Assembly (NCBI GenBank): GCA_033297205.1 | Contig: MU859166.1 | Coordinates: 1-64,000 of the forward strand | Length of the DNA stretch: 64,000 nucleotides | Reading direction: 5' to 3' | Source: Pseudoneurospora amorphoporcata | Lineage: Eukaryota > Ascomycota > Sordariomycetes > Sordariales > Sordariaceae | In this document: piece by piece, positions 1-8,516 of the stretch | Position numbering within the stretch: the stretch's first letter is position 1 | Layout: every line of letters starts with the position of its first letter | The notes under the pieces: model-generated | Seen by the model: the letters and a program-made list of their open reading frames with translations, nothing else | The model's database searches: none | Told to the model about the DNA's origin: nothing | Position numbers and translations under genes: made by a program

Positions 1-19
1 GTTTTAGCAGCCTCCTTCC

Positions 20-607
20 ATGGCTCCGAGCCAGGATTCCATACTCCACCATCGCCGAGCACGAGGCTGTTCCAAGACCGAAGTTGGGGGGGGGGTGGCT
101 ACTTCACCCCAAAGCAATAAAGTCTTTTTGTCGATTAGAAATCTCAGGATAAAGAGACCCAGCAAGAAACTTGACGACCGACGAGTAGGACCTTTCAGAA
201 TTAAGAAGAAAATCTCTGATGTGGTATACCAACTGGACATTCCTAATACTATGAAATTAAGATCGCACTTATTCCACGTCGCATTACTGGAACCAGCACC
301 TAAAAACGCACGAGTCAACACACAAACCAGTATTGAGGACGAGGAGGAAGAATGGGATGTGGAACAAATCTTGGATTCAAGAATAGAAAAAGGAGAATTG
401 GAGTACCTCATCAAGTGGGATGGATTTGGTCCCGAGGACAACACATGGGAACCCGTCAAGAATTTGAGTTGTCCTGAGAAGTTGGAGGAATTCCATCGGA
501 GGAACCCGGATCGACCAGGGGCGAAGGACTACGCAGCCACGAATCGGGCAGAGCGGCCACGTCTAATAAGGACCAGTCGAACGCAGGCGCAGGGGCGGAA
601 GAAGTAG
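20..607 (+). pseudogene. Gypsy Pol C-terminus: integrase tail plus chromodomain (5'-truncated)
   Basis: The frame is open from an ATG at 20, but only residues from about 32 onward (nt 113) resemble Pol. The motif VFLSIRNLRIKRPSKKLDD followed by VGPFRI is the SH3-like GPF/Y end of gypsy integrases, then FHVALLEP. A chromodomain follows at about residues 113-165, with WDVEQILDSR, YLIKWDGF and NTWEP matching the chromo fold and part of its aromatic cage. In the family this domain directs integration to modified histone tails. An in-frame stop at 5-7 closes the frame upstream, so this is a remnant that cannot encode a full polyprotein. It ends 13 nt before the stop of the antisense gene at 621. 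Confidence 0.85.
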
Positions 608-620
608 CGACCCCCGTCGC

Positions 621-1127
621 CTATCCCCCAGCCGGCGCACTGGCTTGTTCCCTAGTCCGCGCCCTAGCCTGCTCCTCCGCTCGTTCCTCGGCCTCCAACA
701 CTTCCAACTCCGCCATACTGAGCTCCGTCAATTCTCGACTTTTCGCGGACAAGCGCTCTTGCTCTTGTTCCAAACGGCTCAACTGAGCAGCCAACTCTTG
801 AATGTTCTTCAAGACCTCCGCCTTTGTTTGGGCCACACGAGCCCTCTCTTCTAAAACGCGCGTCACTAAAAACAAGGGTAAGCAAGGAAGAAGACGTCAG
901 GATAAGGAAGATATACACTCGGCGTCGGTATCCATGATCACACAAGGACGTCCGTAACGAACGCACTCGCCACACTTCCCACCGTCAGGAAGTCGTTTGC
1001 ACTTTAGGGAACGCTGAGAACAACGATGGCAAGGATCGCCAGGGAACCCGAACTGTTCAATACGGGTTAGCAAGGACTGCCGCTTCGCAGTCGCTTTAGA
1101 AGGGCGTTTCTCGATACGAGACGACAT
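621..1127 (-). CDS. Antisense Zn2Cys6-like / coiled-coil protein inside the gypsy element
   Basis: Two exons, 1127-917 and 865-621, joined over a 51-nt intron (866-916; donor GTATAT, CTTAC branch-like site, acceptor TTTTTAG). The join keeps frame and gives a 151-residue protein. The start is the ATG at 1127 (MSSRIEKRPS); an upstream ATG in the same frame gives an unlikely hydrophobic leader. Residues about 33-61 carry CHRC, a Cys six residues on, then CGEC and a final Cys, spacing C-X2-C-X6-C-X8-C-X2-C-X6-C, which fits the fungal Zn(II)2Cys6 binuclear cluster. Exon 2 is a charged coiled coil rich in Glu, Ala, Leu and Arg. This resembles small retroelement-associated proteins I recall from other ascomycetes, but no function is known to me. 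It sits tail-to-tail with the pol remnant and inside the element, since the LTR lies beyond it. Confidence 0.75.
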
Positions 1128-1268
1128 GATGGTAGGAAGGGAGGATGAGGTGACAAGAAACTTACTATATTCAGGAGCAATAATAGGCAGATAGAACATA
1201 AGAATGGAGAAAACCCGGAGGCTAACCAACAAGCCGTCGAGGACGTCGGCTAGGGAGGGGAGGCATCG

Positions 1269-1696
1269 TATTACGAACTAATAATCAAGGACACGGGTCA
1301 ACCAAGCCACCGGTACACAATAGCCACGCGAAGGCTGGGCAATGTAACCATGGCAGGGGAGGCTTGGGCAGGCACAAGCTAACCAGTCGAGCCGGGCTCA
1401 CCAGTCGAGCCGGGCTCACCAGTCGAGCCAGGCTCACGACAACAGAAGTGAGCCACGACCATGGAGGTGAGCCGGGGCTCACCACATTACGAAGGAGCAT
1501 CTGAAGCATGCAGTATAAAGGGACGACTGGGGAACTCAGATTGTCAGATAGTTCGCCAGTAGTCAATTGATCTTTATCACCGAGACACGTATAACGCTAC
1601 CATACTTGTTGTGAACCTTTTGGCTTCACCGAACAGCACTGATAGTCTTTACCTTCAGCTATCCCACTTAGGCAGATCAGACTGCCGTTCGTCACA
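1269..1696 (+). repeat. 3' LTR of the gypsy element (428 bp)
   Basis: Identified by alignment to the solo LTR at 1844-2256: both begin TNTTACGAACT and end CCGTTCGTCACA. The first dinucleotide here is TA instead of TG, a single G-to-A change. A TATA box (TATAAAG, 1514-1520) marks the U3 promoter. U3 contains three tandem copies of an 18-bp unit (1382-1435, ACCAGTCGAGCCGGGCTC with one change in copy 3). A purine-rich tract lies just upstream. Confidence 0.85.
1382..1435 (+). repeat. 18-bp tandem repeat x3 in LTR U3
   Basis: Three head-to-tail copies of ACCAGTCGAGCCGGGCTC, the third with G to A at one position. They lie about 80 bp upstream of the LTR TATA box, where enhancer repeats are usual in retroelement U3 regions. 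The solo LTR lacks them and has GCTCATGAGC palindromes at the equivalent place. Confidence 0.85.
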
Positions 1697-1843
1697 CTTA
1701 GCGGGCATGGTACAGTTTGCTAACGCCAAGAACAGGAGCGTGGAGACTCAGAATGGATACGAGCAATTTGATTGGCTCAAAAATTTTAGTATACATTAAC
1801 GTATCTTAGCGGGCGGGAAGGGTAGGGCGACTATATGGGAAGA
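1697..1843. other. Spacer between two gypsy LTRs with a 10-bp direct repeat
   Basis: The 147-bp spacer begins with CTTAGCGGGC immediately after the first LTR, and the same 10 bases recur at 1805-1814. The first five (CTTAG) are the candidate right-hand target duplication of the upstream element; its partner would lie outside this window. No coding sequence is seen. Confidence 0.6.
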
Positions 1844-2256
1844 TGTTACGAACTTAAGTGATGACACGGGCCCACCGAACCATCGGAACATAACAGTCAC
1901 GTGAAGGCTGGGCAATGAAACCCCACCAGGGGTAAGAGCCAGGATCAGAGCAAGGAGGGCTCATAACTGCCAAGACAGGCTCATGAGCCAGAAAGGAGCT
2001 CATGAGCCAGGAAGAAGCTCATGAGCCAAGCTACGACCAATGACAGACGCATGTAACTAGAAGGCACCAAGGTATAAAAGGACGACTGGAGAACTCAGAT
2101 TGTTAGATAGTTCTGCAGTAGTCAACAGATCATTATCATTGAAACTAGTATAACGCTGCTATACTTGTTGTGAACCTTTTGGCTTCACCGAACGTCTTCT
2201 GATAGTCTTCACTTTCAGCTATCCCATTTAGGCAGATCAGACTGCCGTTCGTCACA
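1844..2256 (+). repeat. Solo gypsy LTR with 5-bp target-site duplication
   Basis: Starts TGTTACGAAC and ends GTTCGTCACA, giving the canonical TG...CA ends. It is flanked on both sides by GAAGA (1839-1843 and 2257-2261), a perfect 5-bp target duplication. No internal region remains, so this is a solo LTR left by recombination between two LTRs. A TATA box (TATAAAAG) is at 2073-2080. Several copies of GCTCATGAGCC occur around 1977-2030 in U3. Confidence 0.9.
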
Positions 2257-3021
2257 GAAGACTTTCTTGACTGTCCGAAAAGACTTTCTCTAAAAATAAC
2301 CGATCCCCTACAATCCTCAAGCAGTGTCGTACCTATCACACAAGAGCCTCCATCTGCCTACCGGCCATATACCAGGCCGAAGACCTTCCTTCGTTTGCAA
2401 GCATTCAAGGCAAAGAAGAAAAGAAAAAGGAAAAAAGAAAGAAAGCTGGAGAAAAAGAGTACAAAAAATCCGTAGAAAAGCAAAACCTCAGAACAAACCA
2501 AACAACCACCATCGGCCCCGGGATCGCAGCTGAGGAGATCGGTGTTACCGGCTACCGGTCAGCCGGTGTTACCGTTTACGCTGGCGGGCAGGCTAACGAG
2601 CTAACAGGCTAACAGCAGCTGATGGTTCACTAATCATTAGACTAATCTCTGAAGCCAAGCAGCTGTTCAGACTTCAGAGCTGGCAAGCCGAGCTATGTAA
2701 GTTGCTAACAGCTAGCTTGAGTAAAGGGGGCTGTGATGTGATTGGCCAGACACCCCTCAACTGGCTTACTGAGCCGAGGTTGGATGAACGACACCACGAG
2801 AGTGACACCATGAGAATGACACCACAACAGTCACACTGCAACACCACAAACTAGTACACTTGATATGTTCACTAATCAGTAATTCCTGCGTTTCGAGAAC
2901 GGAGATATTCAAGTATAACATACATCACGAATCACGACATTAAAACCTTCTGTAGCGTTTCATCTCCGAGACGACCGGATAGGACGAGATAAGACGTAGA
3001 CGGGAAGACGATACAGTGACA
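2257..3021. other. Repeat-rich intergenic DNA
   Basis: Between the solo LTR and the GST-kappa-like gene there is a purine-rich stretch at about 2400-2470, a GTTACCGGCTACCGG-type duplicated motif near 2540-2575, and the LTR-like block at 2732-2939. No supportable gene is seen. Confidence 0.6.
2732..2939 (+). repeat. Possible LTR relic of a second retroelement, probably copia-like
   Basis: A purine run ending AAAGGGGGC directly precedes TGTGATGTGATTGG, and the block closes with ATCACGACA, so it has TG...CA ends with partly inverted termini. The sequence before the purine run (GCTAGCTTGAG) resembles the 3' end of copia internal regions. Equal 5-bp flanks are not present, so it reads as a 3' end rather than a solo LTR. 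No second copy is in the window to confirm the borders. Confidence 0.4.
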
Positions 3022-3856
3022 ATGGGCGGAGGAAAGATTGACGTGTATATGGACATTGGTGAGTTTTCGAACCTGAGTCCGAACTCGTTACAACCTTCTA
3101 TCTGCATACCATACCTGGTCTCGAACCAGTACCGTGTGCTTCTCATCATCGTCAAGACGACTCACACACAATCTACCTACATAGTGTCCCTATACAGCTA
3201 CCTAGCCTTCCTAGACCTTCAACGAAACGGCGACCTTCTCAAAGCACATAATGTAGAGGTTGAGTGAGTCGCTCTCCTCTCTCCTTCTCCCCATACTCCA
3301 TTCATGGCTTCGTATCTCACAAGGAGCACGAGAACCATCCCGACCCTGGTGATTACTCAACTAACCACTCACTCTAGATTTCATCCTGTCCTTTTGGGCG
3401 CTATCAACGTCGGCTCGGGTATGTTTTTATTCGCCTCCTATACTAGGGCACTTTAATGTTCGTGTGGTGATCTAACACCTCACAAGGTAACAAACCCCCC
3501 TGGACCCTCCCCGCGAAAGCCATCTACGGCGCTCACGATGCTCGGCGGTCCATCGCCCGATTTCCGGGAGTGGTGATCCAGACGCCGAAGGATTTGATGG
3601 CTGTTTCGAAGACTATTGTTGTATGTTCTATCCCCAATCTCCATCCTTTCCCTTTTTCTCACTGTCACCGGCAAAGCTAACACCCAAAAAGCCCAACCGC
3701 GCCCTCCACTTCATCAAATCCCACCACTCCCCCTCCGCCTTCCTCACAGCCCTGCACTACCTAATGCACCTCTTCTGGTCCCCTCCCAACTTGAACCTGA
3801 CGTTGCCCGAAAACGTCGCCAAGGCTTTGTTGGAGTGTCCTGCCGACTTTACCTCC

Positions 3857-3887
<31 letters not shown>

Positions 3888-4388
3888 TGTCCAGTACCGC
3901 CGCTGCTCGAAGTGGACAAGAAGGAGAGAAGGGAAAAAAGTTGTTCACAAAGCAACAGGTAGAAGAAATCATGAAGGGGGTGGAAACGAAGGTGGTGAAG
4001 GATGCGCTGAAAAATGCGACGCAGGAGGCCTTGGATAAGGGTGCATTTGGTAATCCTTGGTTTTGGGTTACCAACGGAGAGGGGAAGGGGGAGCCGTTTT
4101 TTGGTAGTGATAGGTATGTTTTCCGTTTTCCTTTTCCCCCTTTTTTCTCTTTTCTTTGTTTTTGTTGTTTTAGGCCCTCAATCACTCAGTCCTGGTTATG
4201 TCTTGGTCGAATCTGGAAGTCAGGGAGGGGTGTCTGCGTTGGTGAGGGAGGGATAGGTGGTGTAGTAGGATGAGTAGGTCGTGAGTACTTGACTGACTGA
4301 AAACAGGTTCCATTTCATCTACAAGTTCCTTGGTCTTCCTTTCCAGGACGTCACGCTTTCCCCTCCTGCTGGCGCATCCAAGTTGTAA
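3022..4388 (+). CDS. GST-kappa / DsbA-like thioredoxin-fold protein
   Basis: Six exons: 3022-3058, 3185-3263, 3378-3418, 3487-3620, 3692-4113 and 4307-4388; all five introns are GT-AG and the product is 264 residues. Residues 6-18 read IDVYMDIVSLYSY, where Ser14 aligns with the catalytic, glutathione-activating Ser of kappa-class GSTs. Further on come LLGAINVGSGNKPPW, then near the C-terminus KGAFGNPWFW and PFFGSDRFHFIYKFLG, the family's cis-Pro/GSDR region. In the family these enzymes conjugate or isomerise with glutathione, often in mitochondria or peroxisomes; the substrate here is unknown. The region between the helical insert and the C-terminal half carries a run of about 12 Ser encoded by TCC triplets. 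Start chosen at the first ATG that gives the strand-1 motif. Confidence 0.88.
3853..3886 (+). repeat. TCC microsatellite encoding poly-Ser
   Basis: About eleven uninterrupted TCC codons, with TCA and TCT following, lie in exon 5 of the GST-kappa-like gene. Triplet expansion or contraction here would not break the frame. Confidence 0.9.
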
Positions 4389-5276
4389 TGGGTTGGGAAC
4401 TGGGATCTCTGCTTTGGGAAACTGAGATGGCTGCTTCTTCATTTCATTTCATTTATGAACTGTCTTTATATCACGACAGAGAAAGACAGTCTTTGTCGAG
4501 CTTCAGTCTCAAATGGCCCGGTGACATACAGATGATACAAGCACAGCAACACTAGTTGTTGGACTGTTTGAGCCTGGAGGTTCGAAGAAAACAGTCTTCC
4601 ATGCGGGTCGAGTTACCAAAGATACGCCCAGTCTTGAGGAAATGCCGTTGGTCTAGTTATTTCTGTGAGAATCGAGACGTCAAGACTGCTTTCCAAACAC
4701 CACTGGGTGAGGTGGAAAAACCAAAAAGGTTATCGTCGTCACCCACGCCATTAGCTAGGGACCCCAGGCCGGTGTTATGTCTCCACTAAAAAATCATAAA
4801 AGTCATCATGGAAAAAATAATTCATTTCGACGTGGGCCTGATTCGAACAGACGCTCCCGAAGGAACAAGATTTCTAGTCTTGCGCGTTAGACCACTCCGC
4901 CACCACGCCAGTTGATGATTGATTGATGATTACCTGATTGGGAAGTTGGGATCAAGAGCCAGGCCGAGTGGTGCATTGGTACGACTTGCCCAATGTTTTA
5001 GGATGAGAATGAATGTTCCTTCACAAAGTCGTAAAGATATTTTGTGATTGTGAACCTTGCGATAATGCAAACTTGTGCTTCGCTTCGCTTGGTTTCCTGG
5101 AGGCGTTGAACAGTTTTGGGATTTGAAAATGGGGTATCTATATTTTGTGGTCGTGAAAGTGATATGGTGTTGCATACTGCGGTCCTCGCAAGCTTATATT
5201 GGCGAGGAGGACGCCATCCAAGCAACGATCTAGGCAAAGCGAGAAGAAGCACTCGTGATGATGATCGTAAACACGC
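4389..5276. other. Intergenic, tRNA-Ser only
   Basis: Downstream flank of the GST-kappa-like gene and of SWC5 (both genes point into it). Apart from the tRNA nothing is recognised. Confidence 0.6.
4829..4909 (-). tRNA. tRNA-Ser(AGA)
   Basis: On the minus strand the 81-nt sequence folds as a class II tRNA. The acceptor arm is GGCGTGG/CCACGTC with one G-U pair. The anticodon stem is CAAGA/TCTTG around loop CTAGAAA (anticodon AGA). There is a long variable arm with a TTCG loop, and the T arm has GTTCGAATC. There is no intron. A T6 run shortly downstream (ATTATTTTTTCC) is the likely Pol III terminator. Confidence 0.95.
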
Positions 5277-6383
5277 TCACGTCTTCCCGGCCTGCGCCAT
5301 CCTCGCCCTCCTTGCCTCCTCCTCCCTGCGCATCTCGCTCCTGGCCAAGAAATCCTGCCTCGCCGCAAACGAGTCCTTGGACTTGCCCGCCAGCTCGAGC
5401 TCGTCCTTAAGGCCCATCTTGTCGACCGCCACCGCCCAGTCCATCTTGCTCTTCTCGACCGTGTTGAGCTTCTTCGCCTTATCCTTGCCCGTGGCTTCAC
5501 GAGCCTGCAGGCGCGAGGCCATGCTCAGGTTGAGGTCGGAGCGATGCGCAGAGTTGGCGTCGGTGATGGGCTCGAAGACGGACCGGAAGGCTTTGCGGGG
5601 CATGCGCTTAGTCGTGGAGGAGGACTCGTCTTCGGCTGCTGCTTCGCCTCCGTCGGCGGCTGGGGCGTTCCCTGCACCCCCGAGAGAGGCGAGGTAGAGC
5701 TTGGCTTCGGCGGAGTCGCGAGCAACGAGCTTTTCTTCGGTGTGGACTTTGCCGGCGAAGTTGTAGGTTCTTTTGATTTCTATACAGTCCGAGTTGGGGT
5801 CTTTCAACTTGCCTGCTTGTGGCTTCTGGGATGATGACTTCTTGCCATCACGGTTTTCTGCGTCGGCGCTTTCGTCTGGTTTCGCTGTACTTGTTCGTGG
5901 TATAACCGGCTCGCTAATCATTTGCGCCCAGAGGGCATCGACGTCAACTGTGACGGGCCCGCTCGCAGCGGCTGCTGAACGCTTCTCCTTTCTAGCATTG
6001 TCGTTAGTGCTCCGGATGAAAGAGAAGAGGTGTGATGTGCAAACGTACTCAACAGCACGCTGGCTGCGCGTCTTGATGAGGCCACCCTCGCCAGTCTCCT
6101 CCTCGCCGGCAACATCTTTTGTTTTTGCTTTTTTTTGTCGTTTCTCCCCCTTCTTTATTATCGCTTCATCTCCGGAATTGTCGTAGCCAGCGTCTTCCGC
6201 CTCATCGACGGTGGTGCGTTTCCTATTCTCGGGTTTCAATTTCTCGGCATCGTCACCGACTTCTTCGTCGTTGTCGTCGTCGGATACTGATGATTCCTCG
6301 GCGGCTTCAGCAGCTTCTGGCGCGAAGTCGGAGTCTTCCTCTGACGCATAGTCCTCCGCGAGTAGCTCCAGGGTTGGCGGCAT
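5277..6383 (-). CDS. SWC5: SWR1-complex subunit Swc5 (BCNT/Cfdp1 family)
   Basis: Two exons, 6383-6049 and 5991-5277, giving 349 residues. The 57-nt intron (5992-6048; donor GTACGT, branch CACTAAC, acceptor GCTAG) is a multiple of three and lacks an in-frame stop, so the unspliced frame also reads through. The N-terminal third is very acidic (Asp/Glu-Ser runs), as expected for a histone H2A.Z-H2B-binding region. A conserved ALWAQM-type segment sits mid-protein, and the C-terminal ~80 residues form the BCNT-C domain (KKLNTVEKSKMDWAVAVDK, LELAGKSKDSF). In yeast Swc5 is needed by the SWR1 remodeller to exchange H2A for H2A.Z. The nuclear role is inferred from family membership. Confidence 0.93.
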   Translation of the reverse strand: MPPTLELLAEDYASEEDSDFAPEAAEAAEESSVSDDDNDEEVGDDAEKLKPENRKRTTVDEAEDAGYDNSGDEAIIKKGEKRQKKAKTKDVAGEEETGEGGLIKTRSQRAVEYVCTSHLFSFIRSTNDNARKEKRSAAAASGPVTVDVDALWAQMISEPVIPRTSTAKPDESADAENRDGKKSSSQKPQAGKLKDPNSDCIEIKRTYNFAGKVHTEEKLVARDSAEAKLYLASLGGAGNAPAADGGEAAAEDESSSTTKRMPRKAFRSVFEPITDANSAHRSDLNLSMASRLQAREATGKDKAKKLNTVEKSKMDWAVAVDKMGLKDELELAGKSKDSFAARQDFLARSEMRREEEARRARMAQAGKT

Positions 6384-7148
6384 TTTTGGTGTCTACGTAA
6401 TGTTACGGTCCGGTCCGGTCTTCCTGAAGCTTGTCGCGTTGAATGTTCCGATGCTTGCCGTGTGTGTCGTTCCAGGAAAGGTACCTTTCCAAAAGTGTCC
6501 AAGTGGAAAAAGTGAAGACGGACGGGAAGAAAGGATCCATGTCATTGTCCGATCGACTGGGCTGCAGCGTAGCAGTGGAACTGTTAGCAGCCAATAGGGC
6601 AGCTTGCCATCATGTCAACCACCTTTCAGCTCAAGCTCCCCCGTATCACGTCCGCAGTTTCCTTGGAAACTCCCCGCAACCCGGAACCTTCAGTGAGCTT
6701 GAGTTATCCGATAACATGCTGGTGCTCAGATCTGACGATTATCTTGAACCGCACCACTGGGGGGATATCTTTGAAAAAAGTCGCTATCACGAATATGGAA
6801 ACGCCGTGATGCCGTACTTCCCAATAAAATCTGGTGATGTCCAATAGGATATTTCTGGTTAAAACCAAGACCTCCCGGCCGGTTACACTACACGTAGCCT
6901 AGGGCGCATACGGAGCAAGGATGGATTACCTAGCTGCCTCGTGGCGCAGTGTGAGCCGACATTCCAGTCGGAGTCCGGAGTCGTGATGATGATCACTTGA
7001 TTAGCTTAGGTTGGTATCCGTCGAGACCTTGAGACAAGTATATAAGGGTAAAGATAGCTTGTCAGCCCCGTGAATCCATGGTCTCGTTCTCCCAAGACCT
7101 TTTGCCGTTCTCTACAGCATGTGTCCGAAAGACAACATCACACTCCAC
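6384..7148. other. Divergent intergenic region
   Basis: Lies between SWC5 (minus) and the PhyH-like gene (plus), so it probably holds both promoters. Short frames at 6443-6847 and 6612-6809 have no recognisable domain and no splice partner. Confidence 0.6.
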
Positions 7149-8182
7149 ATGTCTTCGTCATCTGCTCTGAGCCTCGAAGAGAAGGAACACTTCCTTACCC
7201 ATGGCTGGGTCAAGTAGGTGCCATGCCACTGTACCAGCTGTTTAACCTCGTTACTGACCGTTCCAGGATCCCGGCTGCCTTCACACAGCAGAGGGCACAG
7301 GAGATAATCGCCAATGTCTGGACAAGACTGGGTATGGATCCAAACGACAAGTCCACCTGGAACAAAGAACGTGTCAACATGCCTTCCCATATGGAGTTTG
7401 ACGCCGAAGATTTTGCTCCCCGCGCCTGGGCAGCCATCAGCGAGCTTTGCGGAGGCGAAGACAAGATCGCCAACTGGTCCAAGAAGTGGAAGGACTCCCT
7501 CATCGTCAACCTCGGCACACCTCAAGGAGAAGGGAAGCCAAAGCCTCCACACAAGCTAGACAACTGGCACGTCGACGGTGACTTCTTCGTCCACTACCTC
7601 GACAGCCCGGAGCAGGGCCTGCTCGTCATCCCCCTCTTCACCAACATCATGCCCGAGGGCGGCGGTACCATGATCTGCCCCGAGGCCATCCCCATCCTCG
7701 CCAAGCACTTGTACGAGCATCCCGAAGGTGTCTCTCCACGCATGGCACCCCGCGGTGATGCCGAGTTCAAGCAGGAGCAGCACCTCAACTGGTTCAACAA
7801 TGTGGCCAAGAGCTGCACCCACTTTGTCGAGGCGACAGGCAAGGTCGGAGACGTGTACTTGCTTCATCCGCTGATGCTGCACTCGGCCTCGAGCAACGCA
7901 AAGAGGAACGTCCGCATCATCACCAACCCACCAGTAGCGCTCAAGCAGCCCTTCCACTTCGATAGGGAGGACGGCAACTATTCGCTCGTGGAACAGGTAA
8001 CATTGCGGGCCCTTAGAAAGGACCGTCTGGATGGCTGGAAGATCACCAGGCCAAGAGAACAGATCGTGCCGGAGAGAGTCAGGATCCAGGAGAGGATGAA
8101 GCAGGAGGAGCTGGCGCGGTTGGAGGCGTTGAAGAAGGCGGCCGAGGCGGGCGCATCACAGGGTGTACAGGCGGCGGCATGA
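7149..8182 (+). CDS. Phytanoyl-CoA dioxygenase (PhyH)-like 2-oxoglutarate/Fe(II) oxygenase
   Basis: Two exons, 7149-7213 and 7267-8182, with a 53-nt intron (donor GTAGGT, branch TTACTGAC, acceptor TCCAG); 326 residues. The start MSSSSALSLEEKEHFLTHG reads straight into GWVKIPAAFT, which is the typical family N-terminus, so the longer unspliced frame is rejected. The double-stranded beta-helix core shows WHVDGD with His123 and Asp125 as the proximal iron ligands. The distal His lies in HPLMLHSAS (probably His227), followed by RNVRIITN, whose Arg (about 238) would bind 2-oxoglutarate. All catalytic residues are present. The substrate is unknown; fungal members hydroxylate diverse small molecules. 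The tail is charged and helical. Confidence 0.88.
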
Positions 8183-8516
8183 TGTTTCGATAGACGTTGT
8201 GTGAGTTAGTGAACGATTTGTAGTACGGCAGCTTATATCCAAGTCGAGTTGAAGAAGGAAGAACTGAAGTTGGAGAAGAGAGCAGGGAACCTCAATGGCC
8301 GGCAATTTATCTTCAATTTGTACACTGTAACATGCCGGGGTAGAGGTAGCGTCGCAGCTCCCGCCCGTTTGGACCCTGGAATGCACGCCAAGAAGCAGAG
8401 TGGAGTGGGGCTGTTGGGCAGCCTGAGATGACTGACCAAAGAGTCCGGTTCCAGCACTTTTTTGCTCCTTGCAACCTAGGTACCAATTCAGTTCTTTCCG
8501 TATCCTTACCGACACA
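8183..8516. other. Short tandem intergenic region
   Basis: 334 bp between the PhyH-like stop and the WD40 gene start. An upstream in-frame extension of the WD40 frame from 8469 begins with TTG, not ATG, and is treated as leader. Confidence 0.6.

Larger units (their letters stand above)
113..1696 (+). mobile_element. 3' part of a Ty3/gypsy (chromovirus-type) LTR retrotransposon
   Basis: The segment contains, in order, an integrase C-terminal tail, a chromodomain, a convergent antisense gene, a purine-rich tract (about 1251-1263, a likely polypurine tract) and a 3' LTR (1269-1696). Recognisable element sequence begins near 113, where the integrase motif starts abruptly; the sequence before it does not look like pol, and a stop codon lies in the same frame at 5-7. 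Gag, protease, reverse transcriptase and RNase H are therefore absent here: the element is 5'-truncated or rearranged. It shows no heavy stop-codon load of the kind expected after RIP. Confidence 0.85.

Noticed and set aside
1269..2256. Single long tandem duplication explaining both LTRs
   Set aside because: The second LTR has its own perfect GAAGA flanks and a different U3, so two separate insertions fit better.
3095..3150. T-arm-like CTGGTTCGAGACCAG on the minus strand
   Set aside because: The remaining cloverleaf arms are missing, and the site lies in the first intron of the GST-kappa-like gene.
6443..6847. 134-codon plus-strand frame between SWC5 and the PhyH-like gene
   Set aside because: No domain, ends without splice continuation, lies in a divergent promoter.
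7070..7266. Longer N-terminus for the PhyH-like protein read through the intron
   Set aside because: The spliced start at 7149 gives the typical family N-terminus, whereas the readthrough is basic and unrelated and crosses a canonical intron.
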